Positions 8,728 to 17,640 of a stretch of DNA of 64,000 bases are shown here, piece after piece; position 1 is the stretch's first letter, and the number at the start of each line of letters is the position of its first letter. The position numbers were made by a program, and so were the translations under genes. Under the pieces are notes generated by a model, which searched no databases, was not told the origin of the DNA, and saw only the letters and a program-made list of their open reading frames with translations. This DNA comes from DATDDB01 sp035260545 (GTDB lineage Bacteria; Pseudomonadota; Gammaproteobacteria; Burkholderiales; Gallionellaceae): positions 1 to 64,000 of the forward strand of contig DATFUZ010000024.1 in assembly GCA_035260545.1 (NCBI GenBank). Reading direction: 5' to 3'.

Positions 8728-9324
8728 ATGCTGGGCGAACCGGTGATTGCGGCGCTGAACCACCTGCTCGCGCAGAGCGGCTGGGCGCTGCCGCGCCTGG
8801 CGGCCTTCAGCGGGCGCTCAGTGCGCTTCAACCTGCCGCCCTTTTCCCTGCTCTGCACGATCGCCGAGGACGGGTTGTTGCGCAGCGCAGCGCCGGATGC
8901 GGTAGAAGACGCCTCGTGCACCGTCTCCCCCACCCTGTTGCCGCAGCTTGCCGTGAACGAGCGCTCCGCGCTGGAGCGCGTGACCCACACCGGCGACGAA
9001 GAGGTGGTCAGCGAAATCCTGTTTCTGGCGCGCAATCTGCGCTGGGATGCCGCGGAAGACCTGAGCCGGTTTACCGGCGATATTGCCGCGGAACGCATCG
9101 TGCGCGCCGCCGCCGGCGCACACCGTCATGCGCGCGACTCGGTGCTGAACTTCCTTCAGGCGCTCGCGGAATACTGGACCGAGGAGCGGCCGCTGGTCGC
9201 AAAGAAGGCCGACCTGGGAGAGTTCGGCGAGCAGGTGGACGCGCTGGATCACGCCGTGGATGAACTGGAACAGCGGGTGCGCCGGCTCAACGGGCCCCGG
9301 GCCGGTGGCGGTGCCGCGAAATAG
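8728..9324 (+). CDS. ubiJ: Ubiquinone biosynthesis accessory factor UbiJ
   Basis: A 198-residue protein with an N-terminal SCP2-like lipid-binding domain (about residues 5-110) and a C-terminal coiled helix (about 165-190). This is the layout of UbiJ, which with UbiK organises the hydroxylation steps of ubiquinone synthesis by binding the lipid intermediates. The position directly ahead of ubiB agrees. In many genomes ubiE lies just upstream, but here it does not; a LOG gene takes that place. Confidence 0.88.
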   Translation: MLGEPVIAALNHLLAQSGWALPRLAAFSGRSVRFNLPPFSLLCTIAEDGLLRSAAPDAVEDASCTVSPTLLPQLAVNERSALERVTHTGDEEVVSEILFLARNLRWDAAEDLSRFTGDIAAERIVRAAAGAHRHARDSVLNFLQALAEYWTEERPLVAKKADLGEFGEQVDALDHAVDELEQRVRRLNGPRAGGGAAK

Positions 9325-9342
9325 CCCGACGATATCCACTAC

Positions 9343-10890
9343 ATGCGCCTGTTCCGTCTTTTCAAGATCATTCTGGTCATACTGCGCTTCGGGCTCGACG
9401 AGTTCCTGTTCGCGCACCGGCGCACCCGCTGGATGCGGCGCACGCTGAATGTCCTGCTGTTTTTCCGTGACAGGCGCACCCCCCGCGCCTTGCGCCTGCG
9501 CCTCGCCCTGGAGGCCCTGGGTCCGATATTCGTGAAGTTCGGACAGGTGCTCTCCACGCGCCGCGACCTGCTGCCCGCCGACCTCGCCGACGAACTGGCC
9601 AAGCTGCAGGATAGAGTGCCGCCGTTTCCCGGTTCCCAGGCCGTTGCCATACTGGAGCGGGTTTACGGCAAGCCGGTGGGCGAAGTATTCGCGGCCTTCG
9701 ACGAGGTGCCGGTGGCCAGCGCCTCGGTGGCGCAGGTGCACTTTGCGGTGCTGCCGCCCGGCGGCGAACATGGCGGGCGCGAAGTGGCGGTAAAGATCCT
9801 GCGGCCCGGCATTGCACCCGTGATTGCGCACGATGTGGCGCTGCTCGAGATCTGCGCCGGCCTGATCGAACGCTGGTGGGAAGACGGCAAGCGGCTCAAG
9901 CCGCGCGAGGTGGTGGCCGAGTTCGACAAGTATCTGCACGACGAACTGGACCTGATGCGCGAGGCCTCGAATGCCAGCCAGTTGCGGCGTAATTTCGCCA
10001 AGTCGGCGCTGCTGCTGGTGCCGGAGATGTATTGGGACTGGTGCGATACGGAAGTGATCGTGATGGAGCGCATGCACGGCACACCGGTGAGCCAGATCGA
10101 CGACCTGCGGGCCGCCGGGATAGACCTCAAGCGGCTCGCCGCGCACGGCGTGGAGATCTTCTACACCCAGGTGTTCCGCGATGGTTTTTTTCATGCCGAC
10201 ATGCATCCCGGGAACGTGCAGGTGGCGGCCGACGGCACGTACATCGCGCTGGATTTCGGCATCATGGGCACGCTGACCGACATCGACAAGCATTATCTGG
10301 CGCAGAACTTTATCGCCTTTTTCCGCCGCGATTACAGGCGCGTGGCCGAGGCGCACATCGAATCGGGCTGGGCGCCGAAGGAAACGCGCGTGGATGAGCT
10401 GGAAGCGGCGATTCGCGCCGTGTGCGAGCCCATCTTCGACCGGCCGCTGAGCGAGATCTCGTTCGGAAAGGTGCTGCTGCGCCTGTTCCAGACCTCGCGC
10501 CGCTTCGGCATCGAGATCCAGCCACAGCTGGTGCTGCTGCAGAAGACGTTGCTGAATGTGGAGGGTTTGGGCCGGCAACTCTATCCGGATCTGGATCTGT
10601 GGCAGACCGCCAAGCCCTGGCTGGAGCGCTGGATGAACGAGCAGGTCGGCTGGCGCGGCCTGGTGAAGGCGCTGCGCCGCGAGGCGCCGCATTATGCCAC
10701 CCTGCTGCCCGCGTTGCCGCGACTGCTGCACGAGCGGCTGAGCGCAAATCCGACGGCGGAAATGGAAGCGCTGCTGGCGCAACTGGTGCAGCAGCAGCGC
10801 ACGCGCAATGCCTGGCTCGCTGGCTACACCACCGTGCTGGTGCTGCTGCTGGCTGCGCTGGCGCTGGCGCCGGTCTGGGGGCGGCTATAG
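9343..10890 (+). CDS. ubiB: Ubiquinone biosynthesis kinase-like protein UbiB
   Basis: A 515-residue ABC1/ADCK/UbiB-family ATPase required for ubiquinone synthesis. Key family features are visible: the KxGQ motif in FVKFGQVLSTRRDLLP, the Ala-rich loop PVASASVAQVHFA, the catalytic DMHPGN and DFGIMG motifs, and a hydrophobic C-terminal membrane anchor (about residues 490-510). It starts 18 bases after ubiJ, so both are probably one transcript. It converges with the cyd operon. Confidence 0.95.
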   Translation: MRLFRLFKIILVILRFGLDEFLFAHRRTRWMRRTLNVLLFFRDRRTPRALRLRLALEALGPIFVKFGQVLSTRRDLLPADLADELAKLQDRVPPFPGSQAVAILERVYGKPVGEVFAAFDEVPVASASVAQVHFAVLPPGGEHGGREVAVKILRPGIAPVIAHDVALLEICAGLIERWWEDGKRLKPREVVAEFDKYLHDELDLMREASNASQLRRNFAKSALLLVPEMYWDWCDTEVIVMERMHGTPVSQIDDLRAAGIDLKRLAAHGVEIFYTQVFRDGFFHADMHPGNVQVAADGTYIALDFGIMGTLTDIDKHYLAQNFIAFFRRDYRRVAEAHIESGWAPKETRVDELEAAIRAVCEPIFDRPLSEISFGKVLLRLFQTSRRFGIEIQPQLVLLQKTLLNVEGLGRQLYPDLDLWQTAKPWLERWMNEQVGWRGLVKALRREAPHYATLLPALPRLLHERLSANPTAEMEALLAQLVQQQRTRNAWLAGYTTVLVLLLAALALAPVWGRL

Positions 10891-10912
10891 CCGCACCGGT
10901 GGCCGGGCAGGG

Positions 10913-11038
10913 CTATTGCCGGATGATGGTGTGGCGGGGATCCACTTCCTGAAAGTATTCCGCCTCCAGCCACATCACGTTGATGATGCCGAAGGCCATC
11001 GCCAGTCCGACACCGAGTATCCAGGCAAAGTACCACAT
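10913..11038 (-). CDS. cydX: Cytochrome bd small subunit CydX
   Basis: A 41-residue single-helix protein. The start MWYFAWILGVGLAMAFG and the following VMWLEAE match CydX, which stabilises the heme site of cytochrome bd oxidase. The ribosome site AGGAGGG stands just ahead of the ATG. The gene begins 11 bases after the cydB stop codon. The tail is a few residues longer than that of E. coli CydX (37 residues). Confidence 0.92.
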   Translation of the reverse strand: MWYFAWILGVGLAMAFGIINVMWLEAEYFQEVDPRHTIIRQ

Positions 11039-11049
11039 AGGCCCTCCTT

Positions 11050-12192
11050 TCAGTAAACGTGGTGGTCATTGGCGTGGATCATTTCCACCGTGACCTTGCC
11101 GCGCAGCACCCGATAGACCCATGAGGTGTAGGCGAGCACGATGGGCAGGAAGATCACCACGACCCAGAACATGATCTGCAATGTCTTGTGGCTGGATACC
11201 ACATCCCATACGGTGAGGCTGCTGCGCGGATCGCTGTTCGACGGCATGACGAAGGGGAACATGGAGATCCCTGCGGTGAATATGACCCCGGCGAGCATCA
11301 CCGAACTGGCGACGAAAGCGGTGACAGGCTTGCGCATGGCGGAGAGGAACATGGCCAGTGCCGCCGCCGCCAGGCCCAGCAGCGGCGCCAGCCACAGCAG
11401 CGGGTAGTGGCGATAATTGGCCATCCAGGCGCCTGCGGTGTGGGTGACCGTCTTCTCGAGGGGTGTGAAGGCCGAATTCGGGTCAGGCATGCCGGTGATC
11501 TGGTAGCCCTCTATTCCCGCCATCACCCACACCCCCGCCAGAACGAAGCACACCATGAACACCAGGCCGGCAATGCGCGTCGCCTTGCGCGCACGCGCGG
11601 CGATCTCGCCTTCGGAACGAATCTGCAGAAAGATCGAGCCGTGGGTCGCCAGCATGGACACGCTGACCACGCCCGCGAGCAGCGCGAAGGGGCGCAGCAG
11701 GCCCCAGAAGCTGCCGGCATAGGTCACCCGCATGTCGTTGTCGAAGCTGAACGGCACGCCCAGCAGCAGGTTGCCAAAGGCCACGCCGAAGATCAGCGAC
11801 GGCACGAAACCGCCGGCGAACAGGCCCCAGTCCCAAGCGCTGCGCCAGCGCGGATTGTCCACCTTGCTGCGGTAGTCGAAGCCGACGGGGCGGAAAAATA
11901 GCGCAAACAGGGTAAGCATCAGCGCGACATAGAAGCCGGAGAAGGCTGTGGCATACACCACCGGCCATGCCGCGAACAGCGCTCCGCCCGCGGTTATGAA
12001 CCACACCTGGTTGCCATCCCAGGTGGCGCCTATGGAGTTGATGATGACGCGGCGCTCGTCATCGGAGCGGCCCAGGATGGGCAGCAGCATGCCCACACCG
12101 AGGTCGAAGCCGTCGGTGACGGCAAAGCCCACGAGCAGGACGCCGACGAACAGCCACCAGATCAGCTTGAGCGTTTCATAGTCGAATATCAT
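11050..12192 (-). CDS. cydB: Cytochrome bd quinol oxidase subunit II
   Basis: A 380-residue membrane protein with about nine helices. The N-terminal YETLKLIWWLFVGVLLVGFAV and the nearby motif GATWDGNQVW are hallmarks of CydB. The frame is open much further upstream, but the ATG at 12192 gives the family start and lies 11 bases after the cydA stop. It forms the core of the bd oxidase with CydA; the complex reduces oxygen with high affinity using quinol. Confidence 0.96.
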   Translation of the reverse strand: MIFDYETLKLIWWLFVGVLLVGFAVTDGFDLGVGMLLPILGRSDDERRVIINSIGATWDGNQVWFITAGGALFAAWPVVYATAFSGFYVALMLTLFALFFRPVGFDYRSKVDNPRWRSAWDWGLFAGGFVPSLIFGVAFGNLLLGVPFSFDNDMRVTYAGSFWGLLRPFALLAGVVSVSMLATHGSIFLQIRSEGEIAARARKATRIAGLVFMVCFVLAGVWVMAGIEGYQITGMPDPNSAFTPLEKTVTHTAGAWMANYRHYPLLWLAPLLGLAAAALAMFLSAMRKPVTAFVASSVMLAGVIFTAGISMFPFVMPSNSDPRSSLTVWDVVSSHKTLQIMFWVVVIFLPIVLAYTSWVYRVLRGKVTVEMIHANDHHVY

Positions 12193-12203
12193 GGCGCGGC
12201 TCC

Positions 12204-13751
12204 TTATTTGTTGCCGTAACGGCCATAGCCCAGGCTTTGGGGGCCCAAGCGCGCATACTTGAACATCAGATACATCTCGGCGATCAGCAGCAGCGTATAG
12301 AAGCCGACGAAGCCCGCCAGACTGAAATAGACCGAACCTGGCTGCAGGCTGGAGGTGCTGAGACTGGTGGGCAGGATCCCGCTGATGGTCCACGGCTGGC
12401 GGCCGTATTCGGCCACGATCCAGCCCATTTCCGCGGCCAGCCACGGCAGGGGAATGGAGTACACGGCCAGCCTGAGCAGCCATCTTTTCTCCATGATGGT
12501 GCGTTTTGCGACAAAGTAGAAGCTGGTCGCCATCAGCGCCAGCAGATAGAAACCGAGCGCCACCATGATGCGGAAAGTCCAGAACATGGGCGCGACCTTC
12601 GGCACGGTGTCAGCCGCAGCCATCCTGATCTGGTCGGCGGTGGCGTCGGTTACCTTGGCGGTATATTTCTTGAGCAGCAGTGCATATCCCAGGTTGTCCT
12701 TGGATTTCTCGAATTGCGCGCGCACCGCCTCGCTGGTGTCGCCGCCACGCAGCCTCTCCAGCGCCGCATAGGCGTTGATGCCGTCGCGAATCCGGGCCTC
12801 GTTTTCGCTGCGCAACTCGTCGATGCCGGTTATCTTCTCGTCGGTCGAGCGCGTCGCGATCAGGCCGAGCAGCCATGGGATCTTGATGGCGTAGTCGGTC
12901 TGCTCGGTTTCCTGGTTGGGGAATCCAATGGCGGTGATGGCCGCCGGCGGCGGTTCGGTTTTCCATTCCGCCTCTATGGTGGCCAGCTTCATGCGCTGCA
13001 CTTCGCCCGTGGTGTAGCCCGATTCATCCCCCAGCACGATCACCGAGCAGGTGGCCGCGAGGCCAAAGCCGCAGGCCACGGCCATGGAACGCAGGGCGAA
13101 GCCCTTGTCGCGCCCCATCAGCAGGTACCAGGAACTGATGCCCAGCACGAAGACGGAAGCAGTGACATAGCCCGCCGACACCGTGTGCACGAATTTCACC
13201 TGGGCCACCGGATTGAACAGGAGCTGGGTGAGGCTGGTCATTTCCATGCGCATGGTGTGATAGTTGAAGTGCGCGCCCACCGGGTTCTGCATCCAGCCGT
13301 TGGCGATCAGTATCCACAGCGCGGAAAGATTGGAGCCCAGCGCGACGAGAAACGTAACCATCAGGTGCTTGATCCGCGAGAGACGGTCCCAGCCGAAGAA
13401 GAACAGGCCGACGAAGGTCGCTTCGAGGAAGAAGGCCATCAGGCCCTCGATCGCTAGCGGCGTGCCGAAGATGTCGCCGACGTAATGCGAGTAGTAGGCC
13501 CAGTTCGTGCCAAACTGGAATTCCATGGTGATGCCGGTGGTGACGCCGAGGGCGAAGTTGATGCCGAACAGCTTGCCCCAGAACTGGGTCATGTCGCGGT
13601 AGACCTGCTTGCCGGTCATCACGAAAACCGATTCCATGATCACCAGCAGGAAGGACAGGCCCAGCGTGAGGGGTACGAACAGGAAATGGTACAACGCCGT
13701 TATGGCGAATTGCAGGCGCGATACGTCAACGAGTTCCAGGGACGGCTCCAT
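12204..13751 (-). CDS. cydA: Cytochrome bd quinol oxidase subunit I
   Basis: A 515-residue, nine-helix subunit holding hemes b558, b595 and d. Expected ligands and proton-path residues are present: His22 near the N-terminus, Glu102 and Glu110, and His189 in KFVHTVSAGY. The quinol-site motif GRQPW is also present. A long hydrophilic stretch (about residues 255-385) is the Q loop of the long type found in E. coli CydA. An AAGGAGCC ribosome site precedes the ATG. The gene overlaps cydP by 26 bases. Confidence 0.97.
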   Translation of the reverse strand: MEPSLELVDVSRLQFAITALYHFLFVPLTLGLSFLLVIMESVFVMTGKQVYRDMTQFWGKLFGINFALGVTTGITMEFQFGTNWAYYSHYVGDIFGTPLAIEGLMAFFLEATFVGLFFFGWDRLSRIKHLMVTFLVALGSNLSALWILIANGWMQNPVGAHFNYHTMRMEMTSLTQLLFNPVAQVKFVHTVSAGYVTASVFVLGISSWYLLMGRDKGFALRSMAVACGFGLAATCSVIVLGDESGYTTGEVQRMKLATIEAEWKTEPPPAAITAIGFPNQETEQTDYAIKIPWLLGLIATRSTDEKITGIDELRSENEARIRDGINAYAALERLRGGDTSEAVRAQFEKSKDNLGYALLLKKYTAKVTDATADQIRMAAADTVPKVAPMFWTFRIMVALGFYLLALMATSFYFVAKRTIMEKRWLLRLAVYSIPLPWLAAEMGWIVAEYGRQPWTISGILPTSLSTSSLQPGSVYFSLAGFVGFYTLLLIAEMYLMFKYARLGPQSLGYGRYGNK

Positions 13752-13935
13752 GATCCGGCTCCTTCTGGGTTGTTGTGGAGTATATCTGCGATGCTATCTT
13801 GCGATCATCCACCGCATGGCTTTCGGGTTGCGAAAACCAAACGGCCCAGATTGTGGCAAGCAGCGCGATTTTCAGCGCGAGTATGAGGGCGATCTCTTGC
13901 CACAACTGGAGGGATATTGATCTTCCTGCCATCAT
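13726..13935 (-). CDS. cydP: Cytochrome oxidase small subunit CydP
   Basis: A 69-residue single-helix protein (helix about residues 12-35, IALILALKIALLATIWAVWF) that opens the cyd operon. Its position ahead of cydA and its size fit the family annotated as putative cytochrome bd small subunit CydP. Two consecutive ATG codons (13935 and 13932) follow a GAGGGGGAG ribosome site, and either could be used. The stop lies inside cydA, giving a 26-base overlap and likely translational coupling. Confidence 0.75.
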   Translation of the reverse strand: MMAGRSISLQLWQEIALILALKIALLATIWAVWFSQPESHAVDDRKIASQIYSTTTQKEPDHGAVPGTR

Positions 13936-14079
13936 CTCCCCCTCTGGCGCTCCGGGATTGCGGAAGTGTGCCGGTCACACCCGGGCATGTCCGGGAGCGT
14001 GCTTCCATCATTAACCAAACGACGCTCCCGAGTCAATACCTCGCACCGCGCGGGTCAACCGCGCGCGCGGCATGCAGGC

Positions 14080-14230
14080 CGTTCAAAAAAGTTTCTTTTT
14101 GCAGCGGCATAAGCAAGGGCGCGGATCGCATCTACCTATTTTCAGGTTCAGATACAAGATCAAGGTATGGGTGAGAAGCGCTCACCGCGGTAAGTGCGGA
14201 CTGCGCAATGCGCGCCACGGATGGTACGCA
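14080..14230 (-). pseudogene. Decayed duplicate of the prfH 3' end
   Basis: This non-coding stretch matches the 3' end of prfH (17494-17640) in the same orientation. A 21-base block is identical (14106-14126 against 17516-17536), and about 80% of bases match by eye over roughly 118 bases. Read in the prfH frame it gives AVRTYRGERFSPIP and then a stop, against AVRTFRGETLLPYHDF in the live gene. A missing base further up breaks the frame. It therefore looks like a dead fragment. It lies on the opposite side of the GGDEF/EAL gene from prfH. Confidence 0.72.
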
Positions 14231-14314
14231 ATGCAGCGAGATACGCGCAGCGCATCGGGGCAATGAACTGCTTCTGGCGCCCATGCCGGGGCCGGTCAGT
14301 GCTCGCACAGAGTC

Positions 14315-14444
14315 CGTGACACCATGCCCTCCCGGTGCGACGCGCCCGTCCACGGCGCCGTGGCATGTCACGTCCCCCGGATGGCAACGGAGGCGCCAAC
14401 CCGGGGGAGACAGGATAAATGCCGTGCCGTGGGACACGGCACGG
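14315..14444. repeat. Cluster of strong inverted repeats upstream of the GGDEF/EAL gene
   Basis: Three strong hairpins lie in about 130 bases. A bulged stem pairs 14315-14328 with 14362-14372 and encloses the perfect palindrome CACGGCGCCGTG at 14351-14362. A second pairs CCCCCGG at 14374-14380 with CCGGGGG at 14401-14407. A perfect 10-bp stem CCGTGCCGTG/CACGGCACGG with a 3-base loop fills 14422-14444. No gene is visible here. The rest of the 660-base gap (13936-14596) holds the prfH remnant and the promoter below. Confidence 0.6.
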
Positions 14445-14497
14445 GCGACCCCGGGAAGGCGACATAATTGTATTGCAGTCAGGTAGTTATATTTGTG

Positions 14498-14525
14498 TTG
14501 CCGGTGCCGGTGCAAGTACTATAAT
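14498..14525 (+). promoter_or_regulatory. Candidate sigma-70 promoter of the GGDEF/EAL gene, with palindrome
   Basis: TTGCCG and TATAAT are separated by 16 bases, 72 bases ahead of the start codon. The perfect 13-base palindrome ATGCAATTTGCAT (14524-14536) begins within the -10 box and covers the expected start of transcription. It is therefore well placed for a repressor. Confidence 0.6.
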
Positions 14526-14596
14526 GCAATTTGCATAACTGATCGGGGCGGCGTAACTCTCTCCATCAATTACAGGTCAGCGCAGCTTGGCTCCAA

Positions 14597-17416
14597 ATGG
14601 ATAACAAAAGTCCGTCGTCATCACGCCCGCCCCTGCCTTTACAGAGGCTGTTCCGCAACGTGCTGATGATGATCGTGGCGGCCTATCTGATTGCCGTTGC
14701 CTACATCGGTTACGACACCTTGGCGGATCTACGGGGCGACCTTGCATTCACCAATTCCATGCTGGTGCAGGCGGTGCGCGCGACGCTGAACAGCCATGAA
14801 TTGGTCTTGCGCGGCCTGGGTGGCGAATTGGTCGCCCAGGGCGCCCTGACCCGGCCGGAACGCGGCCGCAGACTGATCGAGCGGATGCGCCGGATAGATC
14901 CCGGGATGGTCGGCTTCGGCTTGGCCGGGCCGGATGGGCAACTGGTGCTGGTCAGCGGCGTAGCCGGGAATCTCGCCCTGCCGAACCTGTCAGACCAGCC
15001 CGAGTCCGCCGGCAGCTTCCTGGAAGTGCTGAACACCCCGCGCATGCGGGTAGGACGCCCCTATTTCTTCAAGGACCTCGGCACCTGGGTCGTGCCGATC
15101 CGGGTTGCCATCCGCGATAGCGCGGGCAGGGTGCAAGCGGTGATGACCGCCGGCTACTCGCTTGATCACGCGACGACGGCTTGGAACCATGTCACGCTGC
15201 TGCCGCACGTCACCGCGGTGCTTGTCGGTGCGCATGACAATTATCTGCGCTATCTCTATCCTCCGCCCGGCAATCAACCCGACCTCCCCACGCTTTACGC
15301 TGCCCCCGCAAGCAAGGCGGCGACGGACCAGGTTCGCTCGAATCGCATCGGGAACGGCATCTGGGGCGTATTCATGCCCAGATTCGGAGCGCACAATTAC
15401 GTCGTACATGAGCGCATTCCGGAATTTGACCTCTACGCGGCCTCCGTCGTACCCCGATCGGCATTCATCGCCAAGTGGATGCAACGCCTGGTGATGCCCA
15501 GCCTGCTGATGATCATGTTCGTTGGAGGCGGCTGGATCGCATACCGGCATGCACGGCGGCAGCACTCGTATGCCGAGGCCGCGCTGAACCGGTCCCGGCA
15601 GGAACTTGTCGAGAGCAATGACAACCTGCGCCTGGTTCACACGTTGTCGGAACACCTGCACCAGACGCTAACGCTGGACGGCATCCTGCAGGAAGCCCTG
15701 CAGGCGCTGCGCAACCTTGCGCAGGCGCCCCATATCGCCATCTACCTGATGCACCCCGACGGCATGCGCCTGCGCCTGGCTGCGAGCCACGGATTTTCCA
15801 GCGAGGCGGCAGCCATGGGTAATGAGCTGCCGCTCGAGGGCAGCCTGTCCGGCATTGCCTTGGCGCAGGACATTCTGGTGTACGCCATGGACATCGCCAC
15901 CGAGACGCGCATTTTTCCCGCTGTCCGGAACGCGCTGCTGGCGATGGGGGCCAAGTCCGCCACATGTGTCCCGTTGTTCTTCCAGGGCAAGGCGATCGGA
16001 GCCATCAATCTCGTTTACGACGGCATGCACCCCCTGAGCGACGGGGAAGAAAGCACGCTGGTATCTCTCGGAAATTCGATCGCCCTGGCGATCACGAATG
16101 CCCGGCACATGGACAGGCTATCCTATCAGGCAAGGCACGACAGCCTGACCAGCCTGCCCAATCGCCTGATGCTGCAGGAGGCGCTGCAAGAGGCCATCGT
16201 GCGTGCGTCGCACAAACAGGAGCAGGTTGTCCTGATGCTGCTGGACCTGGATCGTTTCAAGGAAATCAACGACACGCTCGGGCATGACGCAGGAGACGAA
16301 TTACTGAAGCGCGTCAGCCAGCGCCTGCATCAGCTGTGTTCGCCTTGCGAAGCGCTGCTCGCCCGCCTGGGAGGTGACGAATTTGCCATCCTGTGCAGCG
16401 AGCGGCTGTTTTCCAGGGGGATCGTCAACATGGCCAACACCCTGATCGAGTCGCTGCGCAAGCCGTTTGACATTCATGGCATGATGCTGTCCGTCGGGGC
16501 GAGCATCGGGGTGGCTTATGCTCCTGTCCATGGAACGGACAGCCACAAGCTTCTCCGTGCGGCTGATGTAGCGATGTATCAGGCCAAGAAGCATTCCCTC
16601 GGTGTCATGGTCTATGACAACCATTTCGACACCTATAGCGCGGAACGCCTGGAGCTTGCCCATGACCTGCGCAACGCCATCGAGCACAATGAATTCATCC
16701 TCCACTACCAGCCGAAGATCGACACTCGAACCAATGCGATCGCCGGCTTCGAGGCGCTAGTGCGCTGGCAGCACCCCCGGCTGGGGCTGCTTTACCCGGA
16801 TACGTTCATGCATCTGGCCGAGATCAACGAGCTGATCTATCCCTTTACGCGGATGGTGATGCATATGGTCGTTGCGGAAAAGCGCATTCTGCGCGAGCTT
16901 GGCTATGCGCAGCCCATCGCATTCAATTTTTCCGCACTCAACGTCAACGATGATCGCCTGCTGGCTGATCTGAGGCAGGCACTCTCCACCCACCGCGTTA
17001 GCCCGCGGGAGATCGAAATCGAACTGACGGAAACCGCGCTGATGCGCGATACGGAGCGGGCCTGCAGCCTGCTGAAGCGCTACAACCGCCTTGGGATCCA
17101 TATCCTGATCGACGACTTTGGAACCGGCTACTCCTCCCTGTCCTACCTCCGGCAGCTGCCTATCAAGGCTTTGAAGATTGACCGCACGTTCGTCAAGGCC
17201 ATGGACATACAGAAGAAGGACAATTCGATTGTTCGCTCCACCATACTCCTGGCGCATGCGCTCGGCCTTGATGTCGTCGCCGAGGGCGTGGAAACCGAAG
17301 AGGTTTTCTCCCTGCTGCGGGAGATCGGCTGCAATCACGCGCAGGGCTACTGGATAAGTCGGCCGCTGCCGATCGAAGAGCTGGGCGCGTGGCTCACGGA
17401 GCGGGAAACCGCATAG
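14597..17416 (+). CDS. Membrane c-di-GMP enzyme: sensor-GAF-GGDEF-EAL
   Basis: A 939-residue signalling protein. A membrane helix (about residues 18-38) leads to a periplasmic sensor of about 240 residues, then a second helix (about 292-315), a short coiled coil, and a GAF domain (about 350-500). GGDEF follows (about 515-675, motif at 592-596) and then EAL (about 690-935, motif at 719-721). Both catalytic signatures are intact: GGDEF on the synthesis side; EALVRW, ELTETA, DDFGTGYSS and AEGVET on the hydrolysis side. No RxxD inhibitory site stands five residues ahead of GGDEF. It could make or break c-di-GMP in response to a periplasmic ligand. Its neighbours on both sides are prfH sequences. 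Confidence 0.93.
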   Translation: MDNKSPSSSRPPLPLQRLFRNVLMMIVAAYLIAVAYIGYDTLADLRGDLAFTNSMLVQAVRATLNSHELVLRGLGGELVAQGALTRPERGRRLIERMRRIDPGMVGFGLAGPDGQLVLVSGVAGNLALPNLSDQPESAGSFLEVLNTPRMRVGRPYFFKDLGTWVVPIRVAIRDSAGRVQAVMTAGYSLDHATTAWNHVTLLPHVTAVLVGAHDNYLRYLYPPPGNQPDLPTLYAAPASKAATDQVRSNRIGNGIWGVFMPRFGAHNYVVHERIPEFDLYAASVVPRSAFIAKWMQRLVMPSLLMIMFVGGGWIAYRHARRQHSYAEAALNRSRQELVESNDNLRLVHTLSEHLHQTLTLDGILQEALQALRNLAQAPHIAIYLMHPDGMRLRLAASHGFSSEAAAMGNELPLEGSLSGIALAQDILVYAMDIATETRIFPAVRNALLAMGAKSATCVPLFFQGKAIGAINLVYDGMHPLSDGEESTLVSLGNSIALAITNARHMDRLSYQARHDSLTSLPNRLMLQEALQEAIVRASHKQEQVVLMLLDLDRFKEINDTLGHDAGDELLKRVSQRLHQLCSPCEALLARLGGDEFAILCSERLFSRGIVNMANTLIESLRKPFDIHGMMLSVGASIGVAYAPVHGTDSHKLLRAADVAMYQAKKHSLGVMVYDNHFDTYSAERLELAHDLRNAIEHNEFILHYQPKIDTRTNAIAGFEALVRWQHPRLGLLYPDTFMHLAEINELIYPFTRMVMHMVVAEKRILRELGYAQPIAFNFSALNVNDDRLLADLRQALSTHRVSPREIEIELTETALMRDTERACSLLKRYNRLGIHILIDDFGTGYSSLSYLRQLPIKALKIDRTFVKAMDIQKKDNSIVRSTILLAHALGLDVVAEGVETEEVFSLLREIGCNHAQGYWISRPLPIEELGAWLTERETA

Positions 17417-17493
17417 GAAGGGCGTGCTGCCCCGGCCGCCGGCGACGCACGCGTGCGGGCGGCATTTCCCGGCGCGTTCAAGGATAGCCCGGC

Positions 17494-17640
17494 GGTTCAA
17501 GAAATTTTTTGCAGAGGCATAAGCAAGGGCGCGGATTGCATCAGCCTGATTTCAGCTGCCAATGCAAAATCATGGTATGGGAGCAAAGTCTCACCACGGA
17601 ACGTGCGGACTGCGCCACCGCGCGCCACCCGGTGGTGTGC
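17494..17640. repeat. Direct repeat copy overlapping the prfH 3' end
   Basis: This is the intact partner of the repeat at 14080-14230. It encodes the last 40-odd codons of prfH, including the unusual tail after VRTFRGE, and runs to the poly-T stretch just past its stop codon. The two copies are in direct orientation, about 3.4 kb apart. Confidence 0.7.

Noticed and set aside
14309..14460. c-di-GMP riboswitch upstream of the GGDEF/EAL gene
   Set aside because: The hairpins lack the conserved core and tetraloop of the GEMM classes, and they lie upstream of the likely promoter.
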